This document shows, piece after piece, positions 1-9,079 of a stretch of 64,000 nt of DNA. The notes beneath the pieces were generated by a model that was given only the letters and a program-made list of their open reading frames with translations, made no database searches and was not told the DNA's origin. A program made the translations under genes and the position numbers. How positions within the stretch are numbered: the stretch's first letter is position 1; the number at the start of each line of letters is the position of its first letter. Origin of the DNA: Falsibacillus albus (GTDB lineage: Bacteria > Bacillota > Bacilli > Bacillales > DSM-25281); contig NZ_RCVZ01000004.1 of assembly GCF_003668575.1 (NCBI RefSeq), forward strand, positions 62,001-126,000. The letters are read 5' to 3'.

Positions 1-77
1 ATAGAAGTGGAGGGGAAGCCTCTTTTGGCAAAAAGATAGTTGGCAGAACGGAGGATTTGTTCTTTTGTGACACTCAC
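1..77 (-). CDS. TetR-family transcriptional regulator, N-terminal fragment (cut by window edge)
   Basis: A GTG start at 77 on the minus strand opens a frame that begins MSVTKEQILRSANYLFAKRG, the usual first helix of a TetR DNA-binding domain. An AGGAG lies about 10 nt upstream of the GTG. Only 25 codons are inside the window. The gene is divergent from the DHA2 transporter that follows and is inferred to repress it, as is common for TetR/efflux pairs. Ligand unknown. Confidence 0.75.
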   Translation of the reverse strand, partial: MSVTKEQILRSANYLFAKRGFPSTS

Positions 78-106
78 GATACTTCATCTCCTCTTGACAT
101 GTCATG

Positions 107-153
107 ACTAATGGTACAAAATATTAAACATTGAGTCAATAATGACCATTAGT
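107..153. promoter_or_regulatory. Inverted repeat between tetR-like gene and MFS gene, candidate operator
   Basis: ACTAATGGT (107-115) is repeated in inverse as ACCATTAGT (145-153), with 29 bp between. A separate 10-bp palindrome, TGACATGTCA, lies at 95-104. They sit in the 120-bp divergent intergenic region, the expected place for a TetR operator. The sequences are seen; their function is inferred. Confidence 0.45.
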
Positions 154-200
154 TCAAAAAAATATACTAAAAGTTTGTAAATGGAAAGAAGGATTTTGGA

Positions 201-1655
201 ATGGAAGAAACAAAATCAGGCAATCGTTCGTTTTGGCTGATCATTTTAGCCATTTTCTTTGGTAATTTCATGGCTATATTAAGTACGACTACGATCAATG
301 TCGCTTTCCCGGTGTTTATGGAAGATTTCCATGCAAAATTAAGTGCGGTTCAATGGATGATGGCCGGATTTATGCTGGCAACCGGTGTAATAGCACCGAC
401 AGTAGGATTTCTAGGGGATTATCTAAGCTTTAAACGGCTGTATATTATTGCTTTATCTGGTTTTACATTATTTTCAGTGTTATGTTCGATTGCGTGGAAT
501 ATTGAGTCGCTCATTACATTTCGGATTATGCAAGGTGTCTGCAGTGGTATCATCATGCCGACGACAATGACGATGATATATCAATTGATTGAAAAAGAGA
601 AACAGGCTTTTGCCATGAGCTTATGGAGTTTATCTGCAATGCTGGCTCCCGCATTTGGACCAACGTTGGGAGGCTGGATGACGGAGTATTTTGGCTGGGA
701 ATCGCTTTTTCTAATCAATCTTCCAATCGGGATCATTGCCATTTTTGTTGCCTCAATCTGCATCCCTTATTATAGAATGAATAAAATCACTGTCTTTGAT
801 GCTAGTGGCTTTATCACCGTCATCATAAGCAGTTCTTCACTTCTCCTCGCTTTCAGTGAAGGAAATGAATGGGGATGGACATCTGTCAAGACTCTGAGCT
901 TTATTGGGTTGGGATTATTGTCTTTGATCATTTTCATAAGAAGGGAATTGACTGCGAGGCATCCGTTATTAAATATAAGAGTTTTCAAATTTAATAGATT
1001 TACGTTTAGTTTGATCATCAACTGTATTATTACTGCCTCCTTATATTCGGGAGTATTCCTGATCCCGATCTTTATGCAGAATATTCAGCATGCCACTGCG
1101 TTGGATACCGCGCTTGTTTTACTGCCTGGATCGGTCGTAATGGCTGTATCCACGCCGATCATCGGTAAGCTTTATGATAAAACGGGTCCATTCTGGCTGA
1201 TTTTATGCGGTATTCTTTTAGTGGGCTTTTCTACGTTTGAGTTGAGTCATCTCCAAATGTCAAGTTCAAGGATGTATGTTACATCATGGCTGACGCTTCG
1301 CTATATTGGGATTGCATTCGCGTTCATGCCTGTCACAAATGCTGGAATGTCGGCAATCCCGAGGGAAAATGCCGGTCATGGTTCATCGGTGACAAACTGG
1401 ATCCGCCAGGCAACGGGCGCATTGTCAATTGGAATTTTCAGCTCCATCCTTGCTGCAAAAACAATCCAACATGCCAAGGATATGAGAGGCGATATGACTG
1501 CGATTAAGGAACATGCGATGGCGATGGCAGTGGATGATGTTTTCTTGATTGCTTCAATGATCTGTGCAATCGGCATTCCACTTACTTTCCTTTTAAGAAG
1601 CAAGAAAAATAGCAGCAGCATCCAAATGAACAGCGATGGGAATTCAAGTAAATAA
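201..1655 (+). CDS. DHA2-family MFS multidrug efflux transporter
   Basis: This 484-residue protein is highly hydrophobic, with about 14 membrane segments as in the DHA2 (EmrB/QacA/LmrB) drug:H+ antiporters. Motif A is visible at residues 69-79 (GFLGDYLSFKR), and a motif-C-like GPTLGG follows the fifth segment. The length is normal for the family. AGAAGGA lies 7 nt before the ATG. It is divergent from a TetR-type regulator and ends before a strong terminator, so it is probably monocistronic and drug- or metabolite-induced. Substrate cannot be read from the sequence. Confidence 0.9.
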   Translation: MEETKSGNRSFWLIILAIFFGNFMAILSTTTINVAFPVFMEDFHAKLSAVQWMMAGFMLATGVIAPTVGFLGDYLSFKRLYIIALSGFTLFSVLCSIAWNIESLITFRIMQGVCSGIIMPTTMTMIYQLIEKEKQAFAMSLWSLSAMLAPAFGPTLGGWMTEYFGWESLFLINLPIGIIAIFVASICIPYYRMNKITVFDASGFITVIISSSSLLLAFSEGNEWGWTSVKTLSFIGLGLLSLIIFIRRELTARHPLLNIRVFKFNRFTFSLIINCIITASLYSGVFLIPIFMQNIQHATALDTALVLLPGSVVMAVSTPIIGKLYDKTGPFWLILCGILLVGFSTFELSHLQMSSSRMYVTSWLTLRYIGIAFAFMPVTNAGMSAIPRENAGHGSSVTNWIRQATGALSIGIFSSILAAKTIQHAKDMRGDMTAIKEHAMAMAVDDVFLIASMICAIGIPLTFLLRSKKNSSSIQMNSDGNSSK

Positions 1656-1695
1656 TTATTAATCAAAAAGTTTCATAGAATTTAGTTGAATTGGG

Positions 1696-1733
1696 AAGAG
1701 GTTCACCATTCTTGTGGTGCCTCTTTTTTATAT
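1696..1733 (+). terminator. Rho-independent terminator after MFS gene
   Basis: The stem AGAGGTTCACC/GGTGCCTCT has a small bulge and is followed by a run of T, about 40 bp after the MFS stop codon. Confidence 0.8.
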
Positions 1734-1857
1734 TTTTTGAGAGGAATTTATAAATATATAAGGCAATCCATTAATTCACCTGATAAAAAAGGGTTTTTAC
1801 TAAAAAAACAGAAATAAACAATTATAAACATTTTCGGAAATCGAGTGGGGTGAGTCG

Positions 1858-2616
1858 ATGTTATCGGTTGAGCGTCATGAAATGATATTAGAATACCTAC
1901 ATAAAGAACAAATTGTAAAGGTTGCAGAACTAAGTCAGCTGCTTAATGTAACGGAAAAAACCATCCGGTCGGACTTAATCGTATAGGAACAATCCGGGGC
2001 ACTGAAACGGATTCATGGAGGCGCAGTCCCTTCAGAAGGCAGTGGGAAGATGCCAATCATGGAGAGACAAGGGAAATTCATGGATGAGAAAAGAGCGATT
2101 GCCAAAATGGCTGTCTCTATGATCGAGGAAGAATCGACCATCCTCCTTGATGGAGGCAGCACCATCGCTCAAATGGCTGAATTATTAGGTGATTTTCCAG
2201 TAACGGCAATCACGAATGATTTAAAGATTGCCAACATACTGTTGAACAAAGAACGTATCCAGGTGATCGTTCTTGGCGGCTCACAAATCGGAACTACCAC
2301 CTCTCTTTTTGGACCGCTATTATTAGATTCCTTGCAGCGGTATCGCGTTCAACATCTTTTCCTTGGAACGACAGGGATAGATCCGAATCATGGACTGTCC
2401 GTTTTCAACAGCTTGCAGGCGGAATATAAAAGGCAGATCATCCCCCTGGCTGATCAAGTGATATTATTGGCAGACCATACGAAGTTTGGGGAAACGGCAC
2501 TGATCCGTTTTGGCCACATTAGCGACGTGGATACCATCATTTCTGATTCGAAGCTTCTAGAGTATTTTCGAGACAAATTGAAAAAGCAAAACAAAAGAGT
2601 GCTGATTGCACCTTGA
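1858..2616 (+). pseudogene. DeoR-family sugar-metabolism regulator interrupted by an in-frame TAG
   Basis: The frame starts at ATG 1858 behind GGGGTGA with MLSVERHEMILEYLHKEQIV, a DeoR helix-turn-helix. It meets TAG at 1984-1986 inside the recognition-helix end (TIRSDLIV*EQSGALKRIHGGA) and continues in the same frame to 2616. DeoR proteins normally have Leu at the stop position, so a TTG-to-TAG change would explain it. The rest is a complete DeoR sensor domain (DGGSTIAQMAELL, LGTTGIDPNHGLS). Restart at ATG 2050 would give only the 188-residue sensor domain without DNA binding. The intact length would be 252 residues. It may have controlled the polysaccharide lyase downstream. Confidence 0.85.
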
Positions 2617-2626
2617 CCTTTTAATG

Positions 2627-2655
2627 CAGCCTAATCAAAGGCTGTATTTTTTTTA
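2627..2655 (+). terminator. Terminator after DeoR pseudogene
   Basis: CAGCCT/AGGCTG stem with a 6-nt loop, followed by TATTTTTTTT. Confidence 0.8.
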
Positions 2656-2803
2656 TAATGAGAAAACTATTAGTCTACCAGCAATCACAGAATGACCTCT
2701 CAAAATAGAACTATAGGTAAAAAGAACCTTTTTAGACATTTACGCGTACTAAAAGGAAATGAACGAACATAAATATACAAATAGGATAAATGTATAACAA
2801 AAA

Positions 2804-2819
2804 ATGAAAGCGTTATCAA
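2804..2819 (+). promoter_or_regulatory. CcpA catabolite-responsive element (cre)
   Basis: ATGAAAGCGTTATCAA fits the Bacillus cre consensus WTGNAANCGNWWNCAW at every position. It lies 55 bp before the start codon of the polysaccharide lyase, the usual place for carbon catabolite repression of a secreted degradative enzyme. Confidence 0.75.
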
Positions 2820-2874
2820 AAATTTCTTGTTTCCTGTCACGTAAAATGTGGAGGAATAAGAAAGAGGAGGAGCT

Positions 2875-5800
2875 ATGAAACGGGTTTGGATTGTCCTAAT
2901 TTGTATTTGTACTTTATGCTCGTTCATTCCCATTCGCGGACATGCAGAAAGTACTGGTGTGAGTGGCAGCCAGTCTGATGAAATGGTGATCAGCGATTTT
3001 GAATCGTTAAATGGATGGAGGGGATTGTCGCAGGAAACCGATATTGTAAAGGAAGGAGTCCAGGCAGGATACTGGGATGTGTATGATGATGCAACCGATA
3101 CCTACAAGAACGCAGTCGATGATTATAGCATCCCGCATGATTGGAGTAATTATGAAGCGGTCAGTGTTTGGGTCTATTCGAAGAAAGCGACGAATGACAA
3201 GGTTTATATCGTATTAGGGTCGCAAGCTTCTGAGGCGAACAACGGATATTATCTAGCATCATTCCAGCTCGATTGGACGGGATGGAAGGAAATCAGCATT
3301 CCGTTTTATATGTTTAAAGCGGCAAATTCCCCTGCAGGATTTTCAAAAATCGATTTTATCAAATTCCACACTTCCTGGCTTCACGAAACGCCGAGTAAAG
3401 AAACAGAGATGATTTTGGATTCCCTATCAATTAAAAAGCTTTCAAAGCTTGCTGTCCTTCCGGTTGACGACTTTGAAGATCCCGGTAAATGGACATCGTT
3501 AACTGCAAGTACAGAGCATGTGAAGTCCGGGACCTACTCAGGGAAATGGGAGGGAATCGATAAGAAAAAAGTCGTCCAATCGAAATCCATCCCTTCGGAT
3601 TGGAGCAAGTATGATTATTTGAGTGTTTGGGTTTATTCGGAAAAAGCTACTGGAACGTCCATTTATATCATCTTGAATTCGGATAATCCTGCTACAGAAG
3701 GATTGGATTATTATTTGGCCAGCTTCAATGTCGACTGGGTGGGCTGGAAGCAAATCAAAATCCCTCGATCGAGTTTTGCACCATCGAGGCAGCCATTGGG
3801 CTGGGACCATATATCTGATATGAAGTTCCATTCTCAATGGTATGCAGACCAAATGCCAGATCCTTCTACTGTCTTGTATTTTGACCATTTGATGCTGATC
3901 AGGGAACTCTTCCAAATTACCCCGAACCAGATTGATAAGAAAGCTGTTGCCGGCATGGATCTTTCCTATAAAGTCAAGATCACAAATAAAGGGGATGAAC
4001 AGGATCAATTCAATGTGGACATTCCGGATGAATTTCAGACTTTTGTTCATGCATCCCCTGAGTCAGGAGACTTGCAGCCGAATGAATCCAAATGGATCAC
4101 ATTTTCAGTAAACATAGGGGAAGAGGCTGCGGCAGGTACAAAACAAACGATGGATATCCCGATTCGATCACAGCTTCAAAATGAATCCGATTTTAACGTA
4201 AAGCTCTCCTATGAAGTCGCTCAATGGGCGCCTTCCGGAGTAGCTCACCCGAAATCGTTCATCAATCAAGATCAACTGGATAGGGCAAAAGCTCGAATCA
4301 CCAGCGAGGATTGGGCTAAAACCTATTGGAACAAGCTGAAATCCGAAGCAGATGAATGGGTCTCCGCAGACACAAAAGTGCTGACCGACAGCGGTGGACA
4401 TGGAATGTGGTTCCTGTGTGATGACGGGGAACGTCTGCAATATGATTCGAACAGTCCACATGAGCACTACTGTCCTTCAGAGGATAAATATTACACAGGT
4501 GAAACTTATGATGCCGGCTGGCGTTATTATCGCCATAATGAGATCGTTCACGGATTGAAGGTTTTGGCGACTGCCTATGCTTTAAGCGGTGATACTGAAT
4601 ATGCCGAAGCCGCTGCAGGAATCCTTGATCAATATGCAGACATTTACCCGAACTGGGAAAAGCAGACCCGAGGGGGGAAAATGTATTGGCAGTCATTGGA
4701 TGAGTCGGTCAGCATGGTGGATATGAGCTATTCCTATGACCTCATTTATAACAGCGGAATTTTATCCGATCAGGAAAAAGCGAATATTGAATTGAACTTG
4801 CTAAGGGCATCGGCTGAGAACATCAGTCAAAACGATATGGACCGGTCTAATTGGCAAGCATGGCACAATGCCGCAATCGGAATGGTCGGTTTTGTCCTCG
4901 GCGACAGGGGATTGATGGAATCAGCGATAAACGGGAACCATGGCTTTTACTATCAAATGAAAAACAGTGTATTGGACGATGGCTTTTGGTGGGAGGGCTC
5001 GATTGCCTACCATATGTATACCCTTAGAGCGCTAAATTACCTTATCGAAGGTGCTGAAAATTGGGGATACGATCTATATGCCGATCCAAACGTAAAAAAA
5101 ATGTTCGATGTTCCAATCGAATATGCCTATCCGAATCTGCAACTCCCGTTCAATAACGACGGAGGCGGCTACGGAAGTTCATTGCTGGATCCTGTTTCCA
5201 CCAGAGGGGATTATGAATATGAGGGTGCTTTCGCCTATTACAAAGATCCACTTTATGATTGGGTTCTCCAACAGCGCTACAGGAATGTCCCAAGGGAAGG
5301 GGATTATGCCCTCTTTCATGGTGCCGATGACTTGGGGGAACCAGTGAATACCTCGATTCCCAGCCATAACTTTGAAAATGCAGGAATGGGCATTTTGAGG
5401 GCTGGTACCTATCCAGAACAAAACTATGTATTGATGGACTATGGACCTTATGGTGGATCACACGGACACGCAGATAAGCTGCACATTGATCTATTTGGGA
5501 AGGACACTGTACTGGCGCCTGACTTTGGCACCCCGTCCTATGGAAATTCCCTTTATCAGGATTGGTATAAACAGACGATCAGCCATAATACCGTGGCAGT
5601 GGATGGGAAATCACAGGCGGAAGTTGCAGGGGAACTGACTAATTTCATCGACCTTCCACATTTTAAAATGATGAGTGCAGCTGCCGACAATGCATATCCA
5701 GGAGTGCAGTATGAGCGGACGATTTGGGTAGATCCAAATTATACGGTGGACTGGTTCAAATTATCTGACCCTGATAATAGCCACCAATATGATTGGGCCA

Positions 5801-6705
5801 TACATCCCCTCGGAAGCTTACAATCAGATTTAGTGCTTCAAGACCGCAGTGATTCAATCGGCGATGCGAATGGCTATCAGCACATTTCAAATGTTCAAAC
5901 TGCAGGTGAACTAGATCAATGGGAAGGATCATGGGATCAAAAAGGAAAAGAGCTGCAGGCCATATCCCTTCCTTTTGGTCAAAGGGAAGTCATGAAAGGA
6001 GATGCTCCGGGACCTGCAGATGACCCAAATAAGAATGTCTCTATGGTCATACAGCGGGAGCAGGCGAATGATGCTCAATTCGTTACGGTGTTTCACCCAT
6101 ATAATGAAGAAGCCCCATCCATTCAAGCGCAAAAAGAAGATGACAATACGATTAAAATCGATGGAAATGAACAAAGCGACCACTTATATTTCAATTCACA
6201 GGCAAACGAGGGAGCGCTATGGAGTGCAAAGGTGACCACCAGTAAAGACGAGGCTGTGTCATTTAAAGAAATTCAGAGTTCTATTAATGGTCAAACATTG
6301 GAGATCCACCTTGGCACCCATGACCAATTATGGGAAAACGCCGTCTTCGTTTTCAAATCAGGCGATGTCAAAAAAGTAAAAGTGAATGGAGCAGATGTTT
6401 CCTACGAAAAAATCGGCAATCAAATCATTGTCAGCTCCGATGCAATCCAAACGATCAGCCGCGATATTGGAAAGCCCATCGACAATAATTGGGTGTTGAA
6501 TGGGGGAGAGGGATCTCTTATCGCAGCAGGGAATGTGCACAATCCGATCGAAATCCAGATCAACAATCAAAAACAGCTGATTCCGCCAAATAAAGGTGCA
6601 TCAAAAGTGGATCTTTCACCATTTCTTGTTGAAGGGGAAAACCGCTTTTCATGGGAAGCCAAGGGGAAGCCGGATGAACAAATTACGATGATATTGACTT
6701 CCTGA
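2875..6705 (+). CDS. Secreted heparinase II/III-like polysaccharide lyase with N-terminal carbohydrate-binding modules
   Basis: This 1276-residue protein starts with a signal peptide (residues 1-25, cleavage likely after GHA). Two related beta-sandwich modules follow, at about 40-185 and 195-345; each has a DFE start and a WSxYxxxSVWVYS motif, like galactose-binding CBMs. Next comes a NEW3/Ig-like domain (about 348-440), an alpha-helical toroid (about 455-760), and a Hepar_II_III beta domain carrying GGSHGHADKLHIDLFG near residues 860-873. This order matches secreted alginate/heparin-type lyases that split acidic glycans by beta-elimination. The start has AGGAGG. It is probably repressed by glucose through the cre site upstream. 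The substrate is unknown. Confidence 0.85.
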   Translation: MKRVWIVLICICTLCSFIPIRGHAESTGVSGSQSDEMVISDFESLNGWRGLSQETDIVKEGVQAGYWDVYDDATDTYKNAVDDYSIPHDWSNYEAVSVWVYSKKATNDKVYIVLGSQASEANNGYYLASFQLDWTGWKEISIPFYMFKAANSPAGFSKIDFIKFHTSWLHETPSKETEMILDSLSIKKLSKLAVLPVDDFEDPGKWTSLTASTEHVKSGTYSGKWEGIDKKKVVQSKSIPSDWSKYDYLSVWVYSEKATGTSIYIILNSDNPATEGLDYYLASFNVDWVGWKQIKIPRSSFAPSRQPLGWDHISDMKFHSQWYADQMPDPSTVLYFDHLMLIRELFQITPNQIDKKAVAGMDLSYKVKITNKGDEQDQFNVDIPDEFQTFVHASPESGDLQPNESKWITFSVNIGEEAAAGTKQTMDIPIRSQLQNESDFNVKLSYEVAQWAPSGVAHPKSFINQDQLDRAKARITSEDWAKTYWNKLKSEADEWVSADTKVLTDSGGHGMWFLCDDGERLQYDSNSPHEHYCPSEDKYYTGETYDAGWRYYRHNEIVHGLKVLATAYALSGDTEYAEAAAGILDQYADIYPNWEKQTRGGKMYWQSLDESVSMVDMSYSYDLIYNSGILSDQEKANIELNLLRASAENISQNDMDRSNWQAWHNAAIGMVGFVLGDRGLMESAINGNHGFYYQMKNSVLDDGFWWEGSIAYHMYTLRALNYLIEGAENWGYDLYADPNVKKMFDVPIEYAYPNLQLPFNNDGGGYGSSLLDPVSTRGDYEYEGAFAYYKDPLYDWVLQQRYRNVPREGDYALFHGADDLGEPVNTSIPSHNFENAGMGILRAGTYPEQNYVLMDYGPYGGSHGHADKLHIDLFGKDTVLAPDFGTPSYGNSLYQDWYKQTISHNTVAVDGKSQAEVAGELTNFIDLPHFKMMSAAADNAYPGVQYERTIWVDPNYTVDWFKLSDPDNSHQYDWAIHPLGSLQSDLVLQDRSDSIGDANGYQHISNVQTAGELDQWEGSWDQKGKELQAISLPFGQREVMKGDAPGPADDPNKNVSMVIQREQANDAQFVTVFHPYNEEAPSIQAQKEDDNTIKIDGNEQSDHLYFNSQANEGALWSAKVTTSKDEAVSFKEIQSSINGQTLEIHLGTHDQLWENAVFVFKSGDVKKVKVNGADVSYEKIGNQIIVSSDAIQTISRDIGKPIDNNWVLNGGEGSLIAAGNVHNPIEIQINNQKQLIPPNKGASKVDLSPFLVEGENRFSWEAKGKPDEQITMILTS

Positions 6706-6714
6706 TACGGAAGA

Positions 6715-6747
6715 TGCCAGTGGGTATTGACTCCGCTGGCTTTTTTA
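6715..6747 (+). terminator. Terminator after polysaccharide lyase
   Basis: GCCAG...CTGGC stem, extended by further pairs, followed by TTTTTT. Confidence 0.8.
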
Positions 6748-6947
6748 TGGATGAATGGATTAAGATACTGTCATTTGGTGAGTTGGAGGAAACCGGGAAT
6801 CAGAAAGAGGTTTGTGTGCCCTCTGGAGGCTGAATTGTTAAAACGGGCTTGAAAATGAATCTTGAGTTTCCCAGCATAGCATTTGTTTTGAACTTGCTTC
6901 ACCTTACCAGTACTTTCTATTGACCCATAAACATAAATATCTCTAAG

Positions 6948-6963
6948 TGTGATAAACATCACA
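6948..6963. promoter_or_regulatory. Perfect Fnr/Crp-type box upstream of doxX-like gene
   Basis: TGTGATAAACATCACA is a perfect TGTGA-N6-TCACA dyad, the binding consensus of Fnr in Bacillus. A TATAAT lies at 7005-7010. If that is the -10, the dyad is centred about 61 bp before the start of transcription. The rest of the 321-bp gap between 6706 and 7026 shows no gene. Confidence 0.55.
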
Positions 6964-7026
6964 GAAACCCAGCCAGATTACAATTACAATTGAATCATAG
7001 GTATTATAATTTTAATTGTTTGGGAG

Positions 7027-7542
7027 ATGAGTCAAATGTTTATTGGATTCCTTAAAGAAAACCAATATGCTGCCATGATTCTAACGTTATTTCGTCTGTA
7101 TTTGGGTTATGAGTGGTTGAAATCAGGGTGGGGCAAGTTGACGGGTGGATTTGATGCAAAAGGGTTTTTACTTGGCGCCATCCAAAATTCCAGCGGTGAA
7201 CATCCTGCCGTTCAAGGATGGTGGGCAAATTTCTTGCATGATTTTGCAGTGCCAAATGTAGGCTTATTTAATTTTCTTGTACCTTGGGGAGAATTCTTAG
7301 TCGGGTTGGCCCTCATACTTGGATTATTCACTACGTTTGCTGCATTAATGGCGACAGTGATGAATTTTGCCTTTATGTTTTCCGGCACGACCAGCACCAA
7401 CCCACAAATGGTCCTTTTGGCAATCCTGATTCTGATAGCAGGAAGTAATGCCGGTACAATCGGCGCTGATCGCTATATCCTTCCTATATTCAAAAGCTGG
7501 ATTCAGAAAAGAAAGAATCAAACTCTGCCGCATTCTCATTAA
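7027..7542 (+). CDS. DoxX/CatD-type integral membrane oxidoreductase subunit
   Basis: This 171-residue protein has four membrane segments and the DoxX hallmarks: an N-terminal RLYLGYEWLKSGWGKL, a central FNFLVPWGEFLVGLALILGLFT, and a C-terminal GTIGADRYILP. DoxX proteins are quinone-linked membrane proteins connected with thiosulfate, thiol or catechol redox chemistry. The gene stands alone between terminators. A TATAAT (7005-7010) and an Fnr/Crp-type box suggest control by oxygen or redox state. The precise substrate is unknown. Confidence 0.85.
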   Translation: MSQMFIGFLKENQYAAMILTLFRLYLGYEWLKSGWGKLTGGFDAKGFLLGAIQNSSGEHPAVQGWWANFLHDFAVPNVGLFNFLVPWGEFLVGLALILGLFTTFAALMATVMNFAFMFSGTTSTNPQMVLLAILILIAGSNAGTIGADRYILPIFKSWIQKRKNQTLPHSH

Positions 7543-7590
7543 TGCATGATTGGAAAAAGCCATTATAAAATATTTCATAAAGTTTCCTTC

Positions 7591-7617
7591 GACCCTTGTA
7601 GAATCAAGGGTCTTTTT
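7591..7617 (+). terminator. Terminator after doxX-like gene
   Basis: GACCCTT/AAGGGTC stem with an 8-nt loop, then TTTTT. Confidence 0.85.
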
Positions 7618-7748
7618 GTATGGAACAAAATACGGTTATTTGCTTTTTGAACGTACTTGCATCCTCCCTTTCAAGTTTCGTCAGCAAACAGGATTAGGGT
7701 GAAAAAAATGTTGGAATTTACTAGTCTTGTCTTGCAACGTGATTCATA

Positions 7749-7778
7749 TAGTTGTACTAGGACATTCTTATACAACTA
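7749..7778. promoter_or_regulatory. Inverted repeat before holin-like gene
   Basis: TAGTTGTA (7749-7756) and TACAACTA (7771-7778) form a perfect 8-bp inverted repeat with a 14-bp spacer. It ends about 16 bp before the ATG and just before the ribosome-binding site. It could be an operator or an mRNA hairpin that affects translation. Role not known. Confidence 0.4.
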
Positions 7779-7794
7779 GAAGGGAAGTGTAGCT

Positions 7795-8049
7795 ATGCCG
7801 CAATTCACGAATTACATCGTCAATCAAGCACTAATCCTTATTCCTGTCTTATGGATCATCGGCAAAATTGTCAAGAAAACACCGAAAATCAAGGACTGGG
7901 TCATTCCCTATATCCTCCTGATAACAGGGGTCGTATTGGCAGGTTTCATTATGGGATTCAGTGTTCAATCATTCATACAAGGAGTGCTCGTCGCAGGTGC
8001 CTCGGTTTTTGGACATCAAATCGTCAAACAGACAATCGAAAAACAATGA
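7795..8049 (+). CDS. Small holin-like membrane protein
   Basis: This 84-residue protein has three hydrophobic segments (about 8-22, 35-53, 56-72) and a short charged tail (KQTIEKQ). It resembles the phage-holin-like family of small Bacillus membrane proteins (Phage_holin_5_2 type). Such chromosomal copies sit outside prophages, and no lysis genes are near, so a lytic role is not implied. The RBS GAAGGGAAG precedes the ATG. Confidence 0.6.
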   Translation: MPQFTNYIVNQALILIPVLWIIGKIVKKTPKIKDWVIPYILLITGVVLAGFIMGFSVQSFIQGVLVAGASVFGHQIVKQTIEKQ

Positions 8050-8136
8050 TGATGTAGGAAAGCATTACCGTCTGCCTTTGTCCGGCATTCTTTCCAAGGT
8101 CTCCTTTTTAAGCGATAATAAAAGGAGGTTTTTTCT

Positions 8137-9036
8137 ATGAGGAGGAAGAGTATGCCGGTAAAAGAAGGTTTCATCGAAGTAACAGGCGGCCGCGTATGGT
8201 ATCAGTCATATGATGGCCCAATAAATCAAACACCCGTCATCATATTGCACGGTGGTCCGGGTTCATCCTGCTATACGCTGCAAGTCCTGAAGGTGCTTGC
8301 AAAGGACCGCCCTGTCATCTTATACGACCAATTGGGGTGTGGAAGGTCGGATCGCCCTAAAGATGAGTCATTGTGGAACATCGACCGGTTTGTGATAGAG
8401 CTGAGGCAGATCATCTCGGCGCTTTCCTTGGATGAAGTATATATTCTTGGCCATTCATGGGGGACGACCTTGGCGGCTGCATACTTATTGAGCCATCCAA
8501 AGGGAGTGAAGAGCGTCATCTTTTCAAGTCCATGCTTGAGTGCACCACTTTGGGCAGAGGATCAGGAGCAGAACCGTGCTCAGCTTCCAGATGAGATTCA
8601 ACGCGTCCTGGCTGACTGCGAAAGAAACGGGACTACTGATTCAACGGAATATAAAAACGCCACTGCTGAGTTCAATAAACGGTTTGTCTGCCGGCTGGAT
8701 CCTTGGCCGGAATTATTAAAGGAAGCATCGTCCTACAAGAATCCCGAAGTCTACAACCTCATGTGGGGGCCTTCTGAATTTCATGTTACTGGAAATCTGA
8801 GAGATTTCGACTATACAGGTGAATTAAAGGATATTAAAATTCCTGCATTATTTACATGCGGCAGGTTTGATGAAGCAACACCAAAATCGACTGAATATTT
8901 CAGCAAGCTTACTCCAAATGGGAAATTCCATGTGTTTGAAAAAAGTGCACATATGCCATACCTTGAAGAACCGGAGGCTTATGCAAAGGTGATCGGAGAA
9001 TTTTTGGCGCATGTAGATACGGATGGAAATGATTAA
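8137..9036 (+). CDS. pip: Proline iminopeptidase-type alpha/beta hydrolase (peptidase S33)
   Basis: This 299-residue alpha/beta hydrolase has the oxyanion motif HGGPG at residues 38-42, the nucleophile elbow GHSWG with Ser107, and likely Asp and His acids late in the chain (CGRFDEATP; EKSAHMPYLEEP). HGGPG plus GHSWGG-type elbows are typical of proline iminopeptidases, which release N-terminal proline from peptides in the cytoplasm. Starts at 8137 (AAAGGAGG, 8 nt) or 8152 (GAGGAAGAG) are both plausible. The next locus is the proline biosynthesis operon, but a functional link is only inferred. Confidence 0.85.
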   Translation: MRRKSMPVKEGFIEVTGGRVWYQSYDGPINQTPVIILHGGPGSSCYTLQVLKVLAKDRPVILYDQLGCGRSDRPKDESLWNIDRFVIELRQIISALSLDEVYILGHSWGTTLAAAYLLSHPKGVKSVIFSSPCLSAPLWAEDQEQNRAQLPDEIQRVLADCERNGTTDSTEYKNATAEFNKRFVCRLDPWPELLKEASSYKNPEVYNLMWGPSEFHVTGNLRDFDYTGELKDIKIPALFTCGRFDEATPKSTEYFSKLTPNGKFHVFEKSAHMPYLEEPEAYAKVIGEFLAHVDTDGND

Positions 9037-9045
9037 TAATTCATA

Positions 9046-9074
9046 TTGACTTTTTTATGCAGAATCGTCATAAT
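9046..9074 (+). promoter_or_regulatory. SigA promoter of the T-box-proBA operon
   Basis: TTGACT (9046-9051), a 17-bp spacer and CATAAT (9069-9074) form a near-consensus SigA promoter directly before the T-box leader. Confidence 0.7.
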
Positions 9075-9079
9075 ATTAA

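Noticed and set aside
5108..5461. Several open frames opposite or shifted within the polysaccharide lyase gene
   Set aside because: All lie inside a conserved domain of the lyase and show no start signals.
7795..8049. Prophage remnant suggested by the holin-like gene
   Set aside because: No other phage genes, integrase or att sites nearby. Such holin-like genes are found singly in Bacillus chromosomes.
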